DNA from: an uncultured Bacteroidales bacterium | GTDB taxonomy: Bacteria > Bacteroidota > Bacteroidia > Bacteroidales > Paludibacteraceae | Length of the DNA stretch: 64,000 nt | Assembly: GCA_900319995.1 (NCBI GenBank) | Contig: ONQO01000002.1 | Span: 1 to 64,000, forward strand | Reading direction: 5' to 3' | In this document: positions 1-8,255 of the stretch, in pieces | How the letters are laid out: each line of letters begins with the position of its first letter | How positions within the stretch are numbered: the first letter of the stretch is position 1 | Position numbers and translations under genes: made by a program | The notes under the pieces: generated by a model | Told to the model about the DNA's origin: nothing | The model's database searches: none | What the model saw: only the letters and a program-made list of their open reading frames with translations

Positions 1-298
1 TCATGACGGCAAGGCAACGATCTCCGAAACGGACCTCAACGAACTGAAAGAGATATGGAAGACCTTCGCTATCGATATCTTGGGTCTGCGTTTAGGCGAT
101 GAGGAAATGTCAAATGACAAATCTCAAATATCCAATAAGCTTTCCGCTTTCCACGGTGCCATCGACCTCTTGCTCGGTATCCGTCTGCAGGCGAAGCAGA
201 ACAAGGACTGGGCAACCTCCGACAAGATCCGCAACGAACTGACCTCTCTCGGCTTCCAGATCAAAGACACCAAAGACGGCTTCGAGTGGTCGATTTAA
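1..298 (+). CDS. cysS: Cysteinyl-tRNA synthetase, C-terminal fragment
   Basis: Partial gene entering from the left edge, open from base 2 to a TAA at 296-298. The fragment carries the helical C-terminal region of class I CysRS, ending in the conserved run AKQNKDWATSDKIR, then ELTSLGF, IKDTKDGFEW. This part contacts the tRNA anticodon side; the catalytic HIGH/KMSKS core lies outside the window. The enzyme charges tRNA-Cys in the cytoplasm. Residues just before (ETDLNELKEIWKTF) also fit the family. Its last codons overlap the start of a decayed beta-helix reading frame (see 286-890). Identification is by motif memory, not by search. Confidence 0.9.
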   Translation, partial: HDGKATISETDLNELKEIWKTFAIDILGLRLGDEEMSNDKSQISNKLSAFHGAIDLLLGIRLQAKQNKDWATSDKIRNELTSLGFQIKDTKDGFEWSI

Positions 299-890
299 CG
301 GCCACACAATATTTAAGGACCAATCTGACATTGGATTTGAACGGTTACTCGATAGGAGACACCTTAACAGGGACGTCTCTCTTGTCGTTAAGTGCCGACT
401 CGCTGTATTTGCATATTTTTTCTTCTCGTACGGGTGGGCGTATATGGTGTACGCGTACCTATGACGGATGTATATATGCCGTTCCATGCTACAAGGGACA
501 GTTGACGTTAGACCATGTGCAGATAGAAGTGAGCAACACTTCTGATACTTTGCTGAACGCTTCGTCGTGTGGTTTCTTTGTCGGTAAAACAGCCACTTTG
601 CACATGTCCGACTGCTCCGTGCGCTCGTCGGTAAGAATATATGCATATGGCGTTAATACATATGAAGCAACGATACAGCGCTGTGAGATGGAGGTGAAGG
701 CGGATAGTACGAACGCCTATAGTGTCTATATCTACAAAGACACAACATCCGTCGAGACGAAGGAAGCATATGTGGAACAAACAGTCCTTCGGGTGAGCGC
801 CACACAAAAAGCGTTCGGATTACTAACTCAAGGTACCGTCATCATGCGGAACGACTCACATGCATTAACAACGCTGCGGAAGGTAGTATT
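286..890 (+). pseudogene. Remnant of a secreted parallel beta-helix protein
   Basis: An open frame begins inside the last codons of cysS with a GTG and runs to a TAG at 949-951. The translated stretch has the look of a right-handed beta-helix (pectin-lyase-fold) surface protein: NLTLDLNGYSIGDT near its start, then short strand repeats such as GQLTLDHVQIEV, ATLHMSDCSVRSS and ATIQRCEMEV. It has no signal peptide, no plausible start of its own and no C-terminal tail, so I read it as the middle of a larger gene left by a deletion that joined it to the cysS stop. The last 60 bases of the frame overlap the end of the opposite-strand gene at 910-1341 and are probably not homologous. A functional short protein cannot be excluded. 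Confidence 0.55.
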
Positions 891-909
891 GCGAGACAGA
901 CTCTGTGTT

Positions 910-1341
910 TCATGCGTTAGTATGTGCCCGTCTCTCACGGACAATCATTAGCGCATCTTCCCGAATATCGGGTGGGAGCGTTATATTTCTGAGTTGAAGG
1001 GATCGGCACCAACCCGGAACATCGGACTCACGCAGCGTGTCAAAGACTTCCCGGATGGCATCGTGTTGCGCGGAAGTGTAATCTTCCGGGGATATACCGG
1101 AGAGGGCATCCAGTTCCTCGTCGTCGTAATACTCAATCCGGGCGTTGGTTTGCAACAGTGTCTCGCGTTCGCAGACTAAATGCTCACCGCAACAGCCTTC
1201 AGGACGTTGGCTATTGGCTATTGGCTCTTGGCTCTTGGCTCTTGGCTCTTGGCTCTTGGCGGTTGGATGTTGGCGTTCGCGTATCTCATAGAGAACAACA
1301 ACCACAAGAACCAGTACGATGAATAGAATAAGAGGTAACAT
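910..1341 (-). CDS. Conserved Bacteroidales membrane-anchored protein with heptamer-repeat insert
   Basis: 143 aa. One N-terminal transmembrane helix (residues 2-18, LPLILFIVLVLVVVVLY), then a soluble domain. The C-terminal two thirds contain CCGEHLVCE, IEYYDDEELDAL and a final DALMIVRERR, a pattern I associate with an uncharacterised Bacteroidales family; the function is unknown. Between anchor and domain lies a three-fold 7-residue repeat (AKSQEPR / AKSQEPI / ANSQRPE), the exact translation of the 7-bp tandem repeat at 1207-1262, read with a 21-bp frame period. It is the last gene of a minus-strand operon, 34 bp after parE. The start is ATG at 1339-1341. Confidence 0.75.
   Translation of the reverse strand: MLPLILFIVLVLVVVVLYEIRERQHPTAKSQEPRAKSQEPIANSQRPEGCCGEHLVCERETLLQTNARIEYYDDEELDALSGISPEDYTSAQHDAIREVFDTLRESDVPGWCRSLQLRNITLPPDIREDALMIVRERRAHTNA
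1207..1262. repeat. Heptameric tandem repeat (TTGGCTC type) inside a coding region
   Basis: About eight 7-bp units of TTGGCTC / TTGGCTA run without a break. The same unit family recurs in non-coding gaps at 4362-4430, 7085-7147, 46893-46988 and 51548-51573. Here it lies within a gene and encodes a 7-residue repeat. Confidence 0.85.
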
Positions 1342-1375
1342 ATTTGTCGAATGTCATATGTATAAAGAAAAACCT

Positions 1376-3292
1376 TTATTCCTCGAAGTCCTCCACGCGG
1401 TCTTCCTCAACGACGAGATTGTCAATAATGAACTGTTGGCGTTCCGTGGTGTTCTTACCCATATAATAGGCAAGTAGTTCATTCACTGCGTCCTCTTTGC
1501 GCAACGTCACTTGGTCCAGACGGATACCGGCTCCGATGAAGCCTTTGAACTCGTCCGGGGAAATCTCGCCTAAACCTTTGAAACGGGTGATCTCCGGTGT
1601 CTTGATCTTTACCATTGCTTTTTGGCGCTCTTCCTCGGAATAACAGTAAATGGTCTGGTTCTTATCCTTGACGCGGAAAAGGGGCGTCTGGAGAATATAG
1701 ACGTGTCCCTTCTTGACCAGGTCTGGGAAGAACTGCAGGAAGAACGTGAGCATCAAAAGACGGATGTGCATTCCATCGACATCGGCATCGGTAGCGATGA
1801 TGACTTTGTTGTAACGCAACTCGTCAAGACCGTCTTCTATATTAAGCGCGGATTGGAGACAGTTGAATTCCTCATTCTCATAGACTACCTTTTTCGTCAA
1901 TCCAAAACAATTAAGGGGTTTGCCGCGTAGTGAGAACACCGCTTGTGTCCGTACGTCGCGACTCTTGGTGATTGAACCCGAGGCAGACAGACCCTCGGTG
2001 ATGAAGATACAACTCTCCAAACGCAAATCGTCGTCCGCCTCCTTTGAAGACTTAACGGGTTTGGCATCGTTCAGGTGAATCTGGCAGTCTCGTAGTTTGG
2101 GGTTGTTGACCAGGTTCTTTTTCGTACGCTCGCGTGCCTCCTTACTCACAGCAGCTATCGCTTTGCGCTCTTTCTCCGAGTCCTGAATCTTTTGGAGCAT
2201 GATCTCCGTTATTTCGGGGTGCTTGTGCAGGTAGTTGTCCAACTGTGTCTTGACGAAATCATTGACGAACTTGTTGACACTGACACCACCTGTTGGGGAC
2301 ATATCTTTGGAGCCGAGTTTCACTTTGGTCTGACTCTCGAAGACGGGCTCCTCTACGTTGATAGCAATCGCGCCTACGACTCCGTTACGGATGTCAGCCA
2401 GTTCCTGATTCTTATTGAAAAACTCCTTGATAGTACGTCCGATAGCCTCGCGGTATGCCGTTTGGTGAGTTCCTCCTTGTATCGTGTGCTGACCATTGAC
2501 GAAAGAGAAATACTCATCTCCGTTTTGGTCCGTGTGCGTAAGGGCTATCTCGATATCTTCGCCGATGATATGGATGATCGGGTAGAGGGGATTGACGGTC
2601 ATGGTCTCCGTCAGCAGATCAAGCAGTCCGTTTTTCGAATGGTATTTCTTCCCGTTATAGACGAGTGTGAGACCGGTGTTGAGATAGGCGTAGTTACGCA
2701 ACAGTTCCTCGATATAGTCGTCGCGGAAACGGTAGTTCTCAAATAATCCTTTGCTGTCATCCGGCACGAACTCGATGATCGTACCGCGTTTTTCGGGACC
2801 ATTGTAATCGAGGATACCGGTGTCGGAGGTCAGCTTGCCTTGTGCGAACTCGGCACGACGGGTCTTGCCCTCACGATAGGACTCTACCGCGAAGAAACTG
2901 GACAGCGCATTCACGGCTTTGGTGCCGACTCCGTTCAGACCGACGGATTTTTTGAAGGCTTTGCTGTCGTACTTGCCGCCGGTATTCAGTACGCTGACCA
3001 CTTCCACCAGTTTGCCCAAAGGAATACCGCGTCCGTAGTCACGAACACGTACGCGACCCTCTTTGACATCAACCTCAATGACTTTGCCTTCACCCATACG
3101 GAACTCGTCTATCGAGTTGTCAATGCTTTCTTTGATCAGCACGTAGATTCCGTCATCGGAGTGACTACCGTCGCCCAACTTACCTATATACATACCCGGA
3201 CGGCGACGGATATGCTCCATGTCGTCGAGGTGGATAATGTTCTCGTCGCCGTAATCGACCGATGTCAAAGGGTTCTCTTGTTCTTCTGCCAT
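1376..3292 (-). CDS. parE: DNA topoisomerase IV subunit B
   Basis: 638 aa, full length for the family. ATPase (GHKL) motifs in order: [10 protein letters not shown] (Mg-binding Asn), DYGRGIPLG, and the ATP lid [14 protein letters not shown]. The transducer domain follows, then the TOPRIM domain with EGLSASG and the metal-binding DADVDGMHI. With ParA/ParC it decatenates daughter chromosomes using ATP. I prefer ParE to GyrB because of the N-terminal pattern [18 protein letters not shown] and because the protein lacks the TOPRIM insert; a phylogeny would settle this. It starts 10 bp after the stop of the aldo/keto reductase and is probably transcribed from that gene's promoter. Confidence 0.9.
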   Translation of the reverse strand: MAEEQENPLTSVDYGDENIIHLDDMEHIRRRPGMYIGKLGDGSHSDDGIYVLIKESIDNSIDEFRMGEGKVIEVDVKEGRVRVRDYGRGIPLGKLVEVVSVLNTGGKYDSKAFKKSVGLNGVGTKAVNALSSFFAVESYREGKTRRAEFAQGKLTSDTGILDYNGPEKRGTIIEFVPDDSKGLFENYRFRDDYIEELLRNYAYLNTGLTLVYNGKKYHSKNGLLDLLTETMTVNPLYPIIHIIGEDIEIALTHTDQNGDEYFSFVNGQHTIQGGTHQTAYREAIGRTIKEFFNKNQELADIRNGVVGAIAINVEEPVFESQTKVKLGSKDMSPTGGVSVNKFVNDFVKTQLDNYLHKHPEITEIMLQKIQDSEKERKAIAAVSKEARERTKKNLVNNPKLRDCQIHLNDAKPVKSSKEADDDLRLESCIFITEGLSASGSITKSRDVRTQAVFSLRGKPLNCFGLTKKVVYENEEFNCLQSALNIEDGLDELRYNKVIIATDADVDGMHIRLLMLTFFLQFFPDLVKKGHVYILQTPLFRVKDKNQTIYCYSEEERQKAMVKIKTPEITRFKGLGEISPDEFKGFIGAGIRLDQVTLRKEDAVNELLAYYMGKNTTERQQFIIDNLVVEEDRVEDFEE

Positions 3293-3302
3293 GTTACTGT
3301 GT

Positions 3303-4259
3303 TCAGCTTATTACTTCCAGATTGTTTTTTAGTTGCTCCACGCTGCTTGCGCCTACCAGGACCGACGTTACGCCACGTTGAGACAATATCCATGAGAGGG
3401 CTTCCTGCGCTATCGAATGACCGTGTGCCACGCCTTGTGACTGTAACTCATGCAGGTAATCGAGCAACTGAGGCGTGCGGCGTTCGGATTTGAGAAAATG
3501 TTCTTTCGACATGCGGCTGTCAGACGGGATACCATCCAGATAACGCTCTGTCAGCAAACCTTGCGCAAGGGGCGAATAGGCAATGAAACCAATACCTTGT
3601 GCCGCGCAGAAATCAAGGATCCCATCCTCTATCGGTTCACGATCCAGCAGGTTGAGACGACCCTGATAGATGAGTAACGGTACGTCCCGTTCGCGAAGAT
3701 ATTGTGCGGCGGATTGGAGGGGTGCCAACGGCCAATTGGATATGCCGACGTAGAGAGCTTTGCCCTGACGAACAATGTCCACAAGAGCCTGAAGGGTCTC
3801 CTCTATCGGTGTACAGGGGTCGAAACGGTGAGAGTAAAACAAATCCACGTAATCCAACTTCATGCGACGAAGAGACTGGTCAAGGCTTGACAGCAGATAT
3901 TTGCGACTTCCCCATTCGCCGTATGGACCGCCCCACATATCATAGCCGGCTTTGGTGGAAATGAATAATTCGTCACGGTACGGCGCAAAATCCTGCTCCA
4001 TGAGACGACCCATCGTCTCTTCGGCACTGCCGTAGGGAGGACCGTAGTTATTGGCGAGGTCAAAATGGGTAATGCCGTGATCAAAAGCGTAATGGGTGAT
4101 GGAACGGCTGCGCTCGTAGGGGTCATGTCCTCCGAAGTTATGCCACATGCCCAGACTCACTTTCGGCAACAATACGCCGCTCTTGCCGCAACGGTTATAT
4201 ACCTTTGCCATCTCGGCATAACGCTCCGGGGAGGCGGTGTATTTGTCGTTTGTTTCCAT
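3303..4259 (-). CDS. Aldo/keto reductase (YghZ/Kv-beta-like)
   Basis: 318 aa TIM-barrel NADPH-dependent oxidoreductase. Catalytic tetrad residues are visible: Asp and Tyr in FDLANNYG, Lys in [12 protein letters not shown], His in YSHRFD. The nucleotide-binding end ([13 protein letters not shown], then [15 protein letters not shown]) is intact. The sequence resembles the L-glyceraldehyde-3-phosphate reductase / potassium-channel beta-subunit branch, so reduction of small aldehydes is likely, but the substrate is not readable. It is the first gene of the operon ahead of parE and has a clear Bacteroidota-type promoter at 4287-4317. Confidence 0.88.
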   Translation of the reverse strand: METNDKYTASPERYAEMAKVYNRCGKSGVLLPKVSLGMWHNFGGHDPYERSRSITHYAFDHGITHFDLANNYGPPYGSAEETMGRLMEQDFAPYRDELFISTKAGYDMWGGPYGEWGSRKYLLSSLDQSLRRMKLDYVDLFYSHRFDPCTPIEETLQALVDIVRQGKALYVGISNWPLAPLQSAAQYLRERDVPLLIYQGRLNLLDREPIEDGILDFCAAQGIGFIAYSPLAQGLLTERYLDGIPSDSRMSKEHFLKSERRTPQLLDYLHELQSQGVAHGHSIAQEALSWILSQRGVTSVLVGASSVEQLKNNLEVIS

Positions 4260-4286
4260 TGGTCATTCCTTTTCTCATTTCGGCTG

Positions 4287-4317
4287 CAAAGGTACAATTT
4301 TTTTTGCATATATGCAA
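4287..4317 (-). promoter_or_regulatory. Bacteroidota-type promoter for the reductase-parE operon
   Basis: On the minus strand a TTGC box (4317-4314), a 19-bp spacer and TACCTTTG (4294-4287), then GCAGCC. The upstream box sits in a perfect palindrome, TTGCATATATGCAA. The leader to the ATG is about 20-25 nt. Confidence 0.8.
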
Positions 4318-4361
4318 GAAAAAATCGCAAAATGTGTGCTTTTTTTTAAAACTTTTGCTTT

Positions 4362-4430
4362 TGGCTTTTAGCTCTTAGCCGTTAGCTCTTAGCTCTTGGC
4401 TCTTGGCTCTTAGCTATTGGCTGTTATTTT
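4362..4430. repeat. Heptameric tandem repeat array
   Basis: About nine 7-bp units of the form TTRGCNN (TTAGCTC, TTGGCTC, TTAGCCG, TTGGCTG) in a row, in non-coding DNA upstream of the reductase promoter. Confidence 0.85.
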
Positions 4431-4697
4431 CGTTTAATTCATTTAATTCGCCGTTCAATAAATTATTTTTTCTTTTAGTAGTCAACCATTAAAGACAATT
4501 AAAGACAATTTTTTAGTTCGTCCAAAATCCCCCAAAATGATCCAAAAAATCCCCCAAAAATGTTCCAAATATCCAACGAGAGAGGAACGACCTTTTAACG
4601 ACCTTTTAACGACCTTTTAACCTGCTTTCATTCTGCCTAAAATGTCTCATTTTTTTTGACTAAAAAAATCCGTGTAATCCGAGAGATCCGGACTCTC

Positions 4698-4814
4698 TTA
4701 ATAATTCAGTGGTTTGATGTCGGTCATTTCGAACAACCGTGCCTCTTTGAGGGTATAGACGCCGTACTTGGCAGAGGGTTTGTACTTAGCGGAGACCATT
4801 TTCTCGCTTTTCAT
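4698..4814 (-). CDS. Possible 38-aa small protein
   Basis: An ATG at 4812-4814 opens a 38-codon frame ending in TAA at 4698. It has an AGGAG sequence six bases before the ATG, rare in this window. The peptide is basic at its start (MKSEKMVSAKYK) and reads plausibly as protein (YGVYTLKEARLFEM). Directly downstream on the same strand comes an inverted repeat (GAGAG, CCGGA, CTCTC) and, after a short gap, seven T, resembling a terminator. I know no family for it. It could be a remnant of a longer gene; no -7 box was found upstream. Confidence 0.35.
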   Translation of the reverse strand: MKSEKMVSAKYKPSAKYGVYTLKEARLFEMTDIKPLNY

Positions 4815-4979
4815 CTTCTCCTGTCATTTAGCTGGCGTTTAAGAGGATCGTGTTTGGGGAACTAGTGTAGTATACGTAGTGTAACGGAGTATACTATAAT
4901 AGTGTGGGGGGGAGAGAGAGCTGAATAGTTTTTTATTTTTCTTTTGGTTCTTTTCTTTTTCTTTTTTGTAGTTGGGGAG

Positions 4980-5160
4980 GTGATTGATTGAGCGCTCGCC
5001 CCCTCCCCCCTCGTTCCCTCTCCCTAGAGCGTATCGACCATATATGGTCGATAAAAAAGCCCCTCCCTCGTTCCCTCTCCCATCCCTACCTTGCGCTCCT
5101 CCTCCCTCCCTCGCTCTCCTCCCTCCCTTGAGCGTATCGACCATGTATGGTCGCGATAGT
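4980..5160. repeat. Duplicated polypyrimidine module with palindromes
   Basis: Two copies of a unit made of an almost pure C/T stretch, then GAGCG and a palindrome. The first palindrome (5034-5055) is a perfect 22-bp inverted repeat with half site TATCGACCATA. The second (5134-5157) is nearly identical but has ATGTAT in the centre and an extra CG. A third, imperfect copy of the palindrome (TCGACCATATATGGGCGA) lies at 34973-34990 between the KbaZ-type gene and agaS. The pyrimidine bias gives long proline/serine-rich open frames that I regard as artefacts. Confidence 0.75.
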
Positions 5161-5239
5161 GGTTCTTTTTTAGTATGTTTCATATGCACGGATCTTTATG
5201 TGTTGCGACGTTGCAACAACTCAAATCCGCCACAAAGGT

Positions 5240-5275
5240 AGGTATAAAAAAAGCACCCCGTAAAAGGAGTGCTAA
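5240..5275 (-). terminator. Rho-independent terminator
   Basis: Read on the minus strand: AGCACTCC, loop, GGGGTGCT, then seven T. It would stop transcripts coming from the CCA-adding enzyme gene at 5509-6981. Confidence 0.65.
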
Positions 5276-5348
5276 ATCTCTGCGAGGAGTTCCAAAATTC
5301 TGCGTCTATTTTGTCGCTCGTGCTTTACAAAAATCGTTAGGAGCAAGT

Positions 5349-5500
5349 TTAAATTTGGACTGAAAGCGGTTCGATATCCTCCACCTGTTTGGATGATTCG
5401 GTGCGTGAGTGGTCGGAGTGATTGTTTTCGTAGAAATTGATCGTTCCGAAATGGTTGATGTTATTAATCATTGTTTTGGAATATAAAATTGTGTAATTCA
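5349..5500 (-). pseudogene. Short frame with NINHFGTINFY motif, possible remnant
   Basis: A frame of about 50 codons opens with an ATG near 5500, just after the stop of the CCA-adding enzyme, and ends at 5349. Its start (MINNINHFGTINFY region) resembles the N-termini of small Bacteroidales proteins of unknown role that begin with N-I-N-x-x-G-T-I-N. The later part looks unrelated, and a second frame takes over near 5365 as protein-like sequence (VKHERQNRRRILELL). I read it as a decayed small gene; it could also be intact and short. Confidence 0.3.
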
Positions 5501-5508
5501 TAGGGTGC

Positions 5509-6981
5509 TTAACATAAACCTCGTTCGTGTGCCAGTTGGAGCAAATATGCTCTTGCCGGTTCGTACTCATTGGGGATGACTCCGTCCAGGATAGCGTCCT
5601 TGATGGCGGATTTGAGTTCGCCTACCGTCGAACAGGGTTCTAAATGCAGGATTTCCATAATCTCATCCCCTTTGACCGGCGGCTGGAAATTGCGGATACG
5701 GTCTCGTTCTTCCAGTTCCACCATTTTCTGTCGCACCAACTGGTAGTTGTGATGGAACCGTGCTTTCTTCTCTTCATTACGGCTGGTGATGTCCGCATCG
5801 CAGAGGAGCATAAGGTCCTCTATGTCGTCTCCGGCTTCAAACAGAAGACGTCGTACGGCAGAGTCCGTCACGGTCTCCTCAATGAGATTGATGGGGCGCA
5901 TATGCAGATCCACCATCTTTCTTACGTAGTCCATCTTGTCGTTGAGCGGTAGTTTCAGCTTCGCAAAAATCTTCGGCACCATTTTCGCTCCTATATAATT
6001 ATGGTTGCGGAAGGTCCATCCGGCTTGTGGGTCCCAGGACTTGCTCTTCGGTTTGCCTATATCGTGCAGCAACGCCGCCCAGCGCAGCCAGAGACCCAGT
6101 GGGTCTATTGGTGATGGGTGATGGGTGATGGGGGCTTTCTGTAGTTCGGCGATGTTGTCCAGCACCTTGAGCGTGTGAAAGAAGACATCTTTGTGTCCGC
6201 GACCGTCTATTGTCTCTACGCCTTTGAGCGCTGCTAACTCAGGGAAGATAAGCGGCAGAAGTCCTGTCTTATCCAACAATATCCATCCCTCCGACGGTCT
6301 TCGAGAGAGCATGATCTTGTTCAGTTCCTCGGATATACGTTCGCGAGTAATGATACGAATCCGTTCGCGGTTACGTACGATAGCATCAAAAGTGTCACCT
6401 TCCAGATTGAACCCCAGTTGGGTTGCAAAACGCACGGCTCTCATCATGCGGAGCGGGTCGTCGGAAAAAGTGATGTCCGGATTCAACGGAGTGCGGATGA
6501 TACAGCGCTCCAAGTCGCCGGTTCCGTCGAACGGGTCCAGCAACTCTCCGTAACGCGCATGGTTCAGACAGATAGCCATCGCATTGATAGTGAAATCTCG
6601 ACGGTTCTGGTCCTCATGCAGCGTGCCGTCCTCCACGATAGGATTACGGCTGTCACGGGTGTAACTCTCTCTTCGCGCTCCTACGAACTCCAACTCCAAT
6701 TCGCCCTTTTTCACCTGTGCTGTGCCGTACGTCTTGAAAACGGAAAGGTGTGCTCCTCTGCCCAAACGCTTGCCCACCGATTCCGCCAGCAGAATACCGA
6801 TATGAGACCGTTCGTCTCCTTCACGATGAACGCACACTACGTCAATGTCGGTGCTCTCACGGTGAAGAAATAAATCGCGTACCCAACCGCCGATAACGTA
6901 GCAATCAAGCCCAAGTCGGTCGGCCTCTTCGCCCACCATACGCAGAACAGGGTTTTCTATTTTTGAGTTATTGATAATCAT
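5509..6981 (-). CDS. CCA-adding / tRNA nucleotidyltransferase with HD domain
   Basis: 490 aa from the ATG at 6979-6981. Class II nucleotidyltransferase signature GGWVRD then DIDVV for metal binding, RDFTINAMAI, the RNA-binding fold with DDPLRMMRAVRFATQLGF, and a C-terminal HD domain (LLHDIGKP). It adds or repairs the 3' CCA of tRNAs; this fits the tRNAs in this window, which do not encode CCA. The longer frame from 7026 starts with a TTG inside the -7 box of the promoter, so it cannot be the start. Residues near PITHHPSPIDP are encoded by the heptamer run GATGGGT at 6110-6130, an in-frame repeat insertion between the polymerase and HD domains. Confidence 0.9.
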   Translation of the reverse strand: MIINNSKIENPVLRMVGEEADRLGLDCYVIGGWVRDLFLHRESTDIDVVCVHREGDERSHIGILLAESVGKRLGRGAHLSVFKTYGTAQVKKGELELEFVGARRESYTRDSRNPIVEDGTLHEDQNRRDFTINAMAICLNHARYGELLDPFDGTGDLERCIIRTPLNPDITFSDDPLRMMRAVRFATQLGFNLEGDTFDAIVRNRERIRIITRERISEELNKIMLSRRPSEGWILLDKTGLLPLIFPELAALKGVETIDGRGHKDVFFHTLKVLDNIAELQKAPITHHPSPIDPLGLWLRWAALLHDIGKPKSKSWDPQAGWTFRNHNYIGAKMVPKIFAKLKLPLNDKMDYVRKMVDLHMRPINLIEETVTDSAVRRLLFEAGDDIEDLMLLCDADITSRNEEKKARFHHNYQLVRQKMVELEERDRIRNFQPPVKGDEIMEILHLEPCSTVGELKSAIKDAILDGVIPNEYEPARAYLLQLAHERGLC

Positions 6982-7023
6982 TCCACAAACGCTTTCTAAA
7001 TTTCTATCTATGCTTTTCGGCCG

Positions 7024-7054
7024 CAAAGGTACAAAAAAAATACGACATATGCAA
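7024..7054 (-). promoter_or_regulatory. Bacteroidota-type promoter for the CCA-adding enzyme
   Basis: Minus strand: TTGC (7054-7051), 19-bp spacer, TACCTTTG (7031-7024). Transcription should start near 7018, about 37 nt before the ATG at 6981. The TTGC box lies in the T-tract of the terminator at 7055-7082. Confidence 0.8.
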
Positions 7055-7082
7055 AAAAAAGCGCACTTCTTGCGCTTTTTTT
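7055..7082. terminator. Bidirectional terminator
   Basis: Inverted repeat AAAAAAGCGC / GCGCTTTTTT around a 7-nt loop. It closes the ten-gene minus-strand operon that ends at 7135. Confidence 0.75.
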
Positions 7083-7084
7083 AC

Positions 7085-7147
7085 TTTAGTCGTTTACTTT
7101 TGGCTGTCGGCTTTTGGGGGCTAACGGCTAACAGCTAACGGCTAAGA
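7085..7147. repeat. Heptameric repeat array at the end of the operon
   Basis: Units CTAACGG, CTAACAG, CTAACGG, CTAAGAG plus degenerate TTGGCTG copies. It reaches the last codons of the gene ending at 7135, whose C-terminal residues KIALSR are encoded by it. Confidence 0.75.
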
Positions 7148-8247
7148 GCTATTTTGCCGTCAAGGGTGTAGAGCGCCTCCTGTGTGCGCACATATAGGGT
7201 ATTGTCTATCAGAACCAACTGGTTAGCCTTTGTGCTTAGTCCTCCGTCACTTGGTACTTCATCGATGTCTTCACCCCATTTGCGGGTAAACTTGAAAATA
7301 GGAGGATTACCGTCGTCGGCGTCGGAGGTGGTGTAGAAAGTGTCATCATCGAGCCAACAGATCGCTTCGCCTTGCCACTCATAGGTATTATACGCCCTGA
7401 TAGGCTGGGGTTGGCGCTGGACGGCGTCTGCCACACTCTCCCCGTCCTGACGTACCCAATAGAGCACCCAGCAATAAGTGGCGACAATATTATTATGATT
7501 CTTGATGAGGATATACTTACCGTCCGGAGAGATATCCGCTGCGGTAACCAAGTGGAAACCTTTGTACGGCTGATTCTTCTCGCTATAACCTAAATCGGAA
7601 CGAACTCCCAGATCACAGATATACTCCAAGGTCTGTTTCTCTGTACCATAATCGAGGCGGAACGGCATTCGGAATACTTGGCACACATCATAATAGACCT
7701 TGGTGACGATATATATCATGTTTTCGCGGTTGTCGTACATCAGCGCCTCGCAGTTATGCTTTTTGCCGTCAGGATAGACGAAGCGGATATTTTTCGGTTC
7801 GACGGTTATCTGAGGGTTTTCCGTGTCGATGGCGGGCTCCTCAAAATAGACGATAGAGTAATCGCCCCATGACTCATCGTTATCCCCAAACGCGCCGATG
7901 AACAAATAGTTCACATCATTATACACACCGCCGCTCATATCTTCCCAATCGCCACGGATGGACTTCGTAAAATTGACGGTAAAGTAGCGTTGTTCACCTT
8001 TCTCATCGGTAGCAACAATGTGATCTTCATAGTCGTCACTCTGCATCCAGATATACCCCGGTGTAACGCGTGAACAAGCAATTCCGGACACCTCTTTGAT
8101 ATTCTCTTTAATATCCAAGGTGCCGCATTGTTCTTTTCTCCAGGAGTTGTTCCACTCCAGCGTATCGCCGTTATACACCAACCTCGGCGCCGCGTGGCAC
8201 GAAACGAAGCAAGCCAGCAATACAATCATTCCTAATATTTTTTTCAT
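7135..8247 (-). CDS. Secreted lipoprotein-like protein of unknown function
   Basis: 370 aa. Signal peptide with a possible lipobox (LLACFVSC, Cys about 17). The mature region has repeated beta-propeller-like strands (IWMQSDDYEDHIVAT, NYLFIGAFGDND, MIYIVTKVYYD, GKYILIKNHNN), reminiscent of SdiA-regulated or phytase-like propeller proteins, but no catalytic motif is certain. The end (NQLVLIDNTLYVRTQEALYTLDGK) resembles a degenerate version of the short C-terminal tail found on several secreted proteins here. It is the last gene of the PUL operon, 8 bp after the transporter. Confidence 0.6.
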   Translation of the reverse strand: MKKILGMIVLLACFVSCHAAPRLVYNGDTLEWNNSWRKEQCGTLDIKENIKEVSGIACSRVTPGYIWMQSDDYEDHIVATDEKGEQRYFTVNFTKSIRGDWEDMSGGVYNDVNYLFIGAFGDNDESWGDYSIVYFEEPAIDTENPQITVEPKNIRFVYPDGKKHNCEALMYDNRENMIYIVTKVYYDVCQVFRMPFRLDYGTEKQTLEYICDLGVRSDLGYSEKNQPYKGFHLVTAADISPDGKYILIKNHNNIVATYCWVLYWVRQDGESVADAVQRQPQPIRAYNTYEWQGEAICWLDDDTFYTTSDADDGNPPIFKFTRKWGEDIDEVPSDGGLSTKANQLVLIDNTLYVRTQEALYTLDGKIALSR

Positions 8248-8255
8248 AGTAGTAA

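Larger units (their letters stand above)
4260..5508. other. Repeat-rich intergenic region
   Basis: About 1.2 kb without a confirmed gene. Contents from left to right: the promoter above; a heptameric array (4362-4430); an interspersed-repeat block with GTTTAATTC / TTTAATTCGCC and AAAGACAATT duplicated (4430-4530), which recurs in part near 36110-36330 and 50480-50550; three 11-bp units CGACCTTTTAA (4588-4621); a possible 38-aa gene with a hairpin (4656-4814); a polypyrimidine block with two palindromes (4980-5160); a terminator hairpin (5240-5275); and a short frame with NINHFGTINFY (5349-5500). Confidence 0.7.

Noticed and set aside
1376..3292. GyrB instead of ParE
   Set aside because: The N-terminal pattern and the absence of a TOPRIM insert fit topoisomerase IV better, although only a tree can exclude GyrB.
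4656..4865. Plus-strand 69-aa frame
   Set aside because: Antisense to the possible 38-aa gene and without start signals.
4984..5241. 85-aa proline/serine-rich frame
   Set aside because: Produced by the polypyrimidine repeat; no start signal, and the frame follows the palindrome copies.
6982..7026. Longer start of the CCA-adding enzyme
   Set aside because: The TTG lies in the -7 box, upstream of the predicted transcription start.
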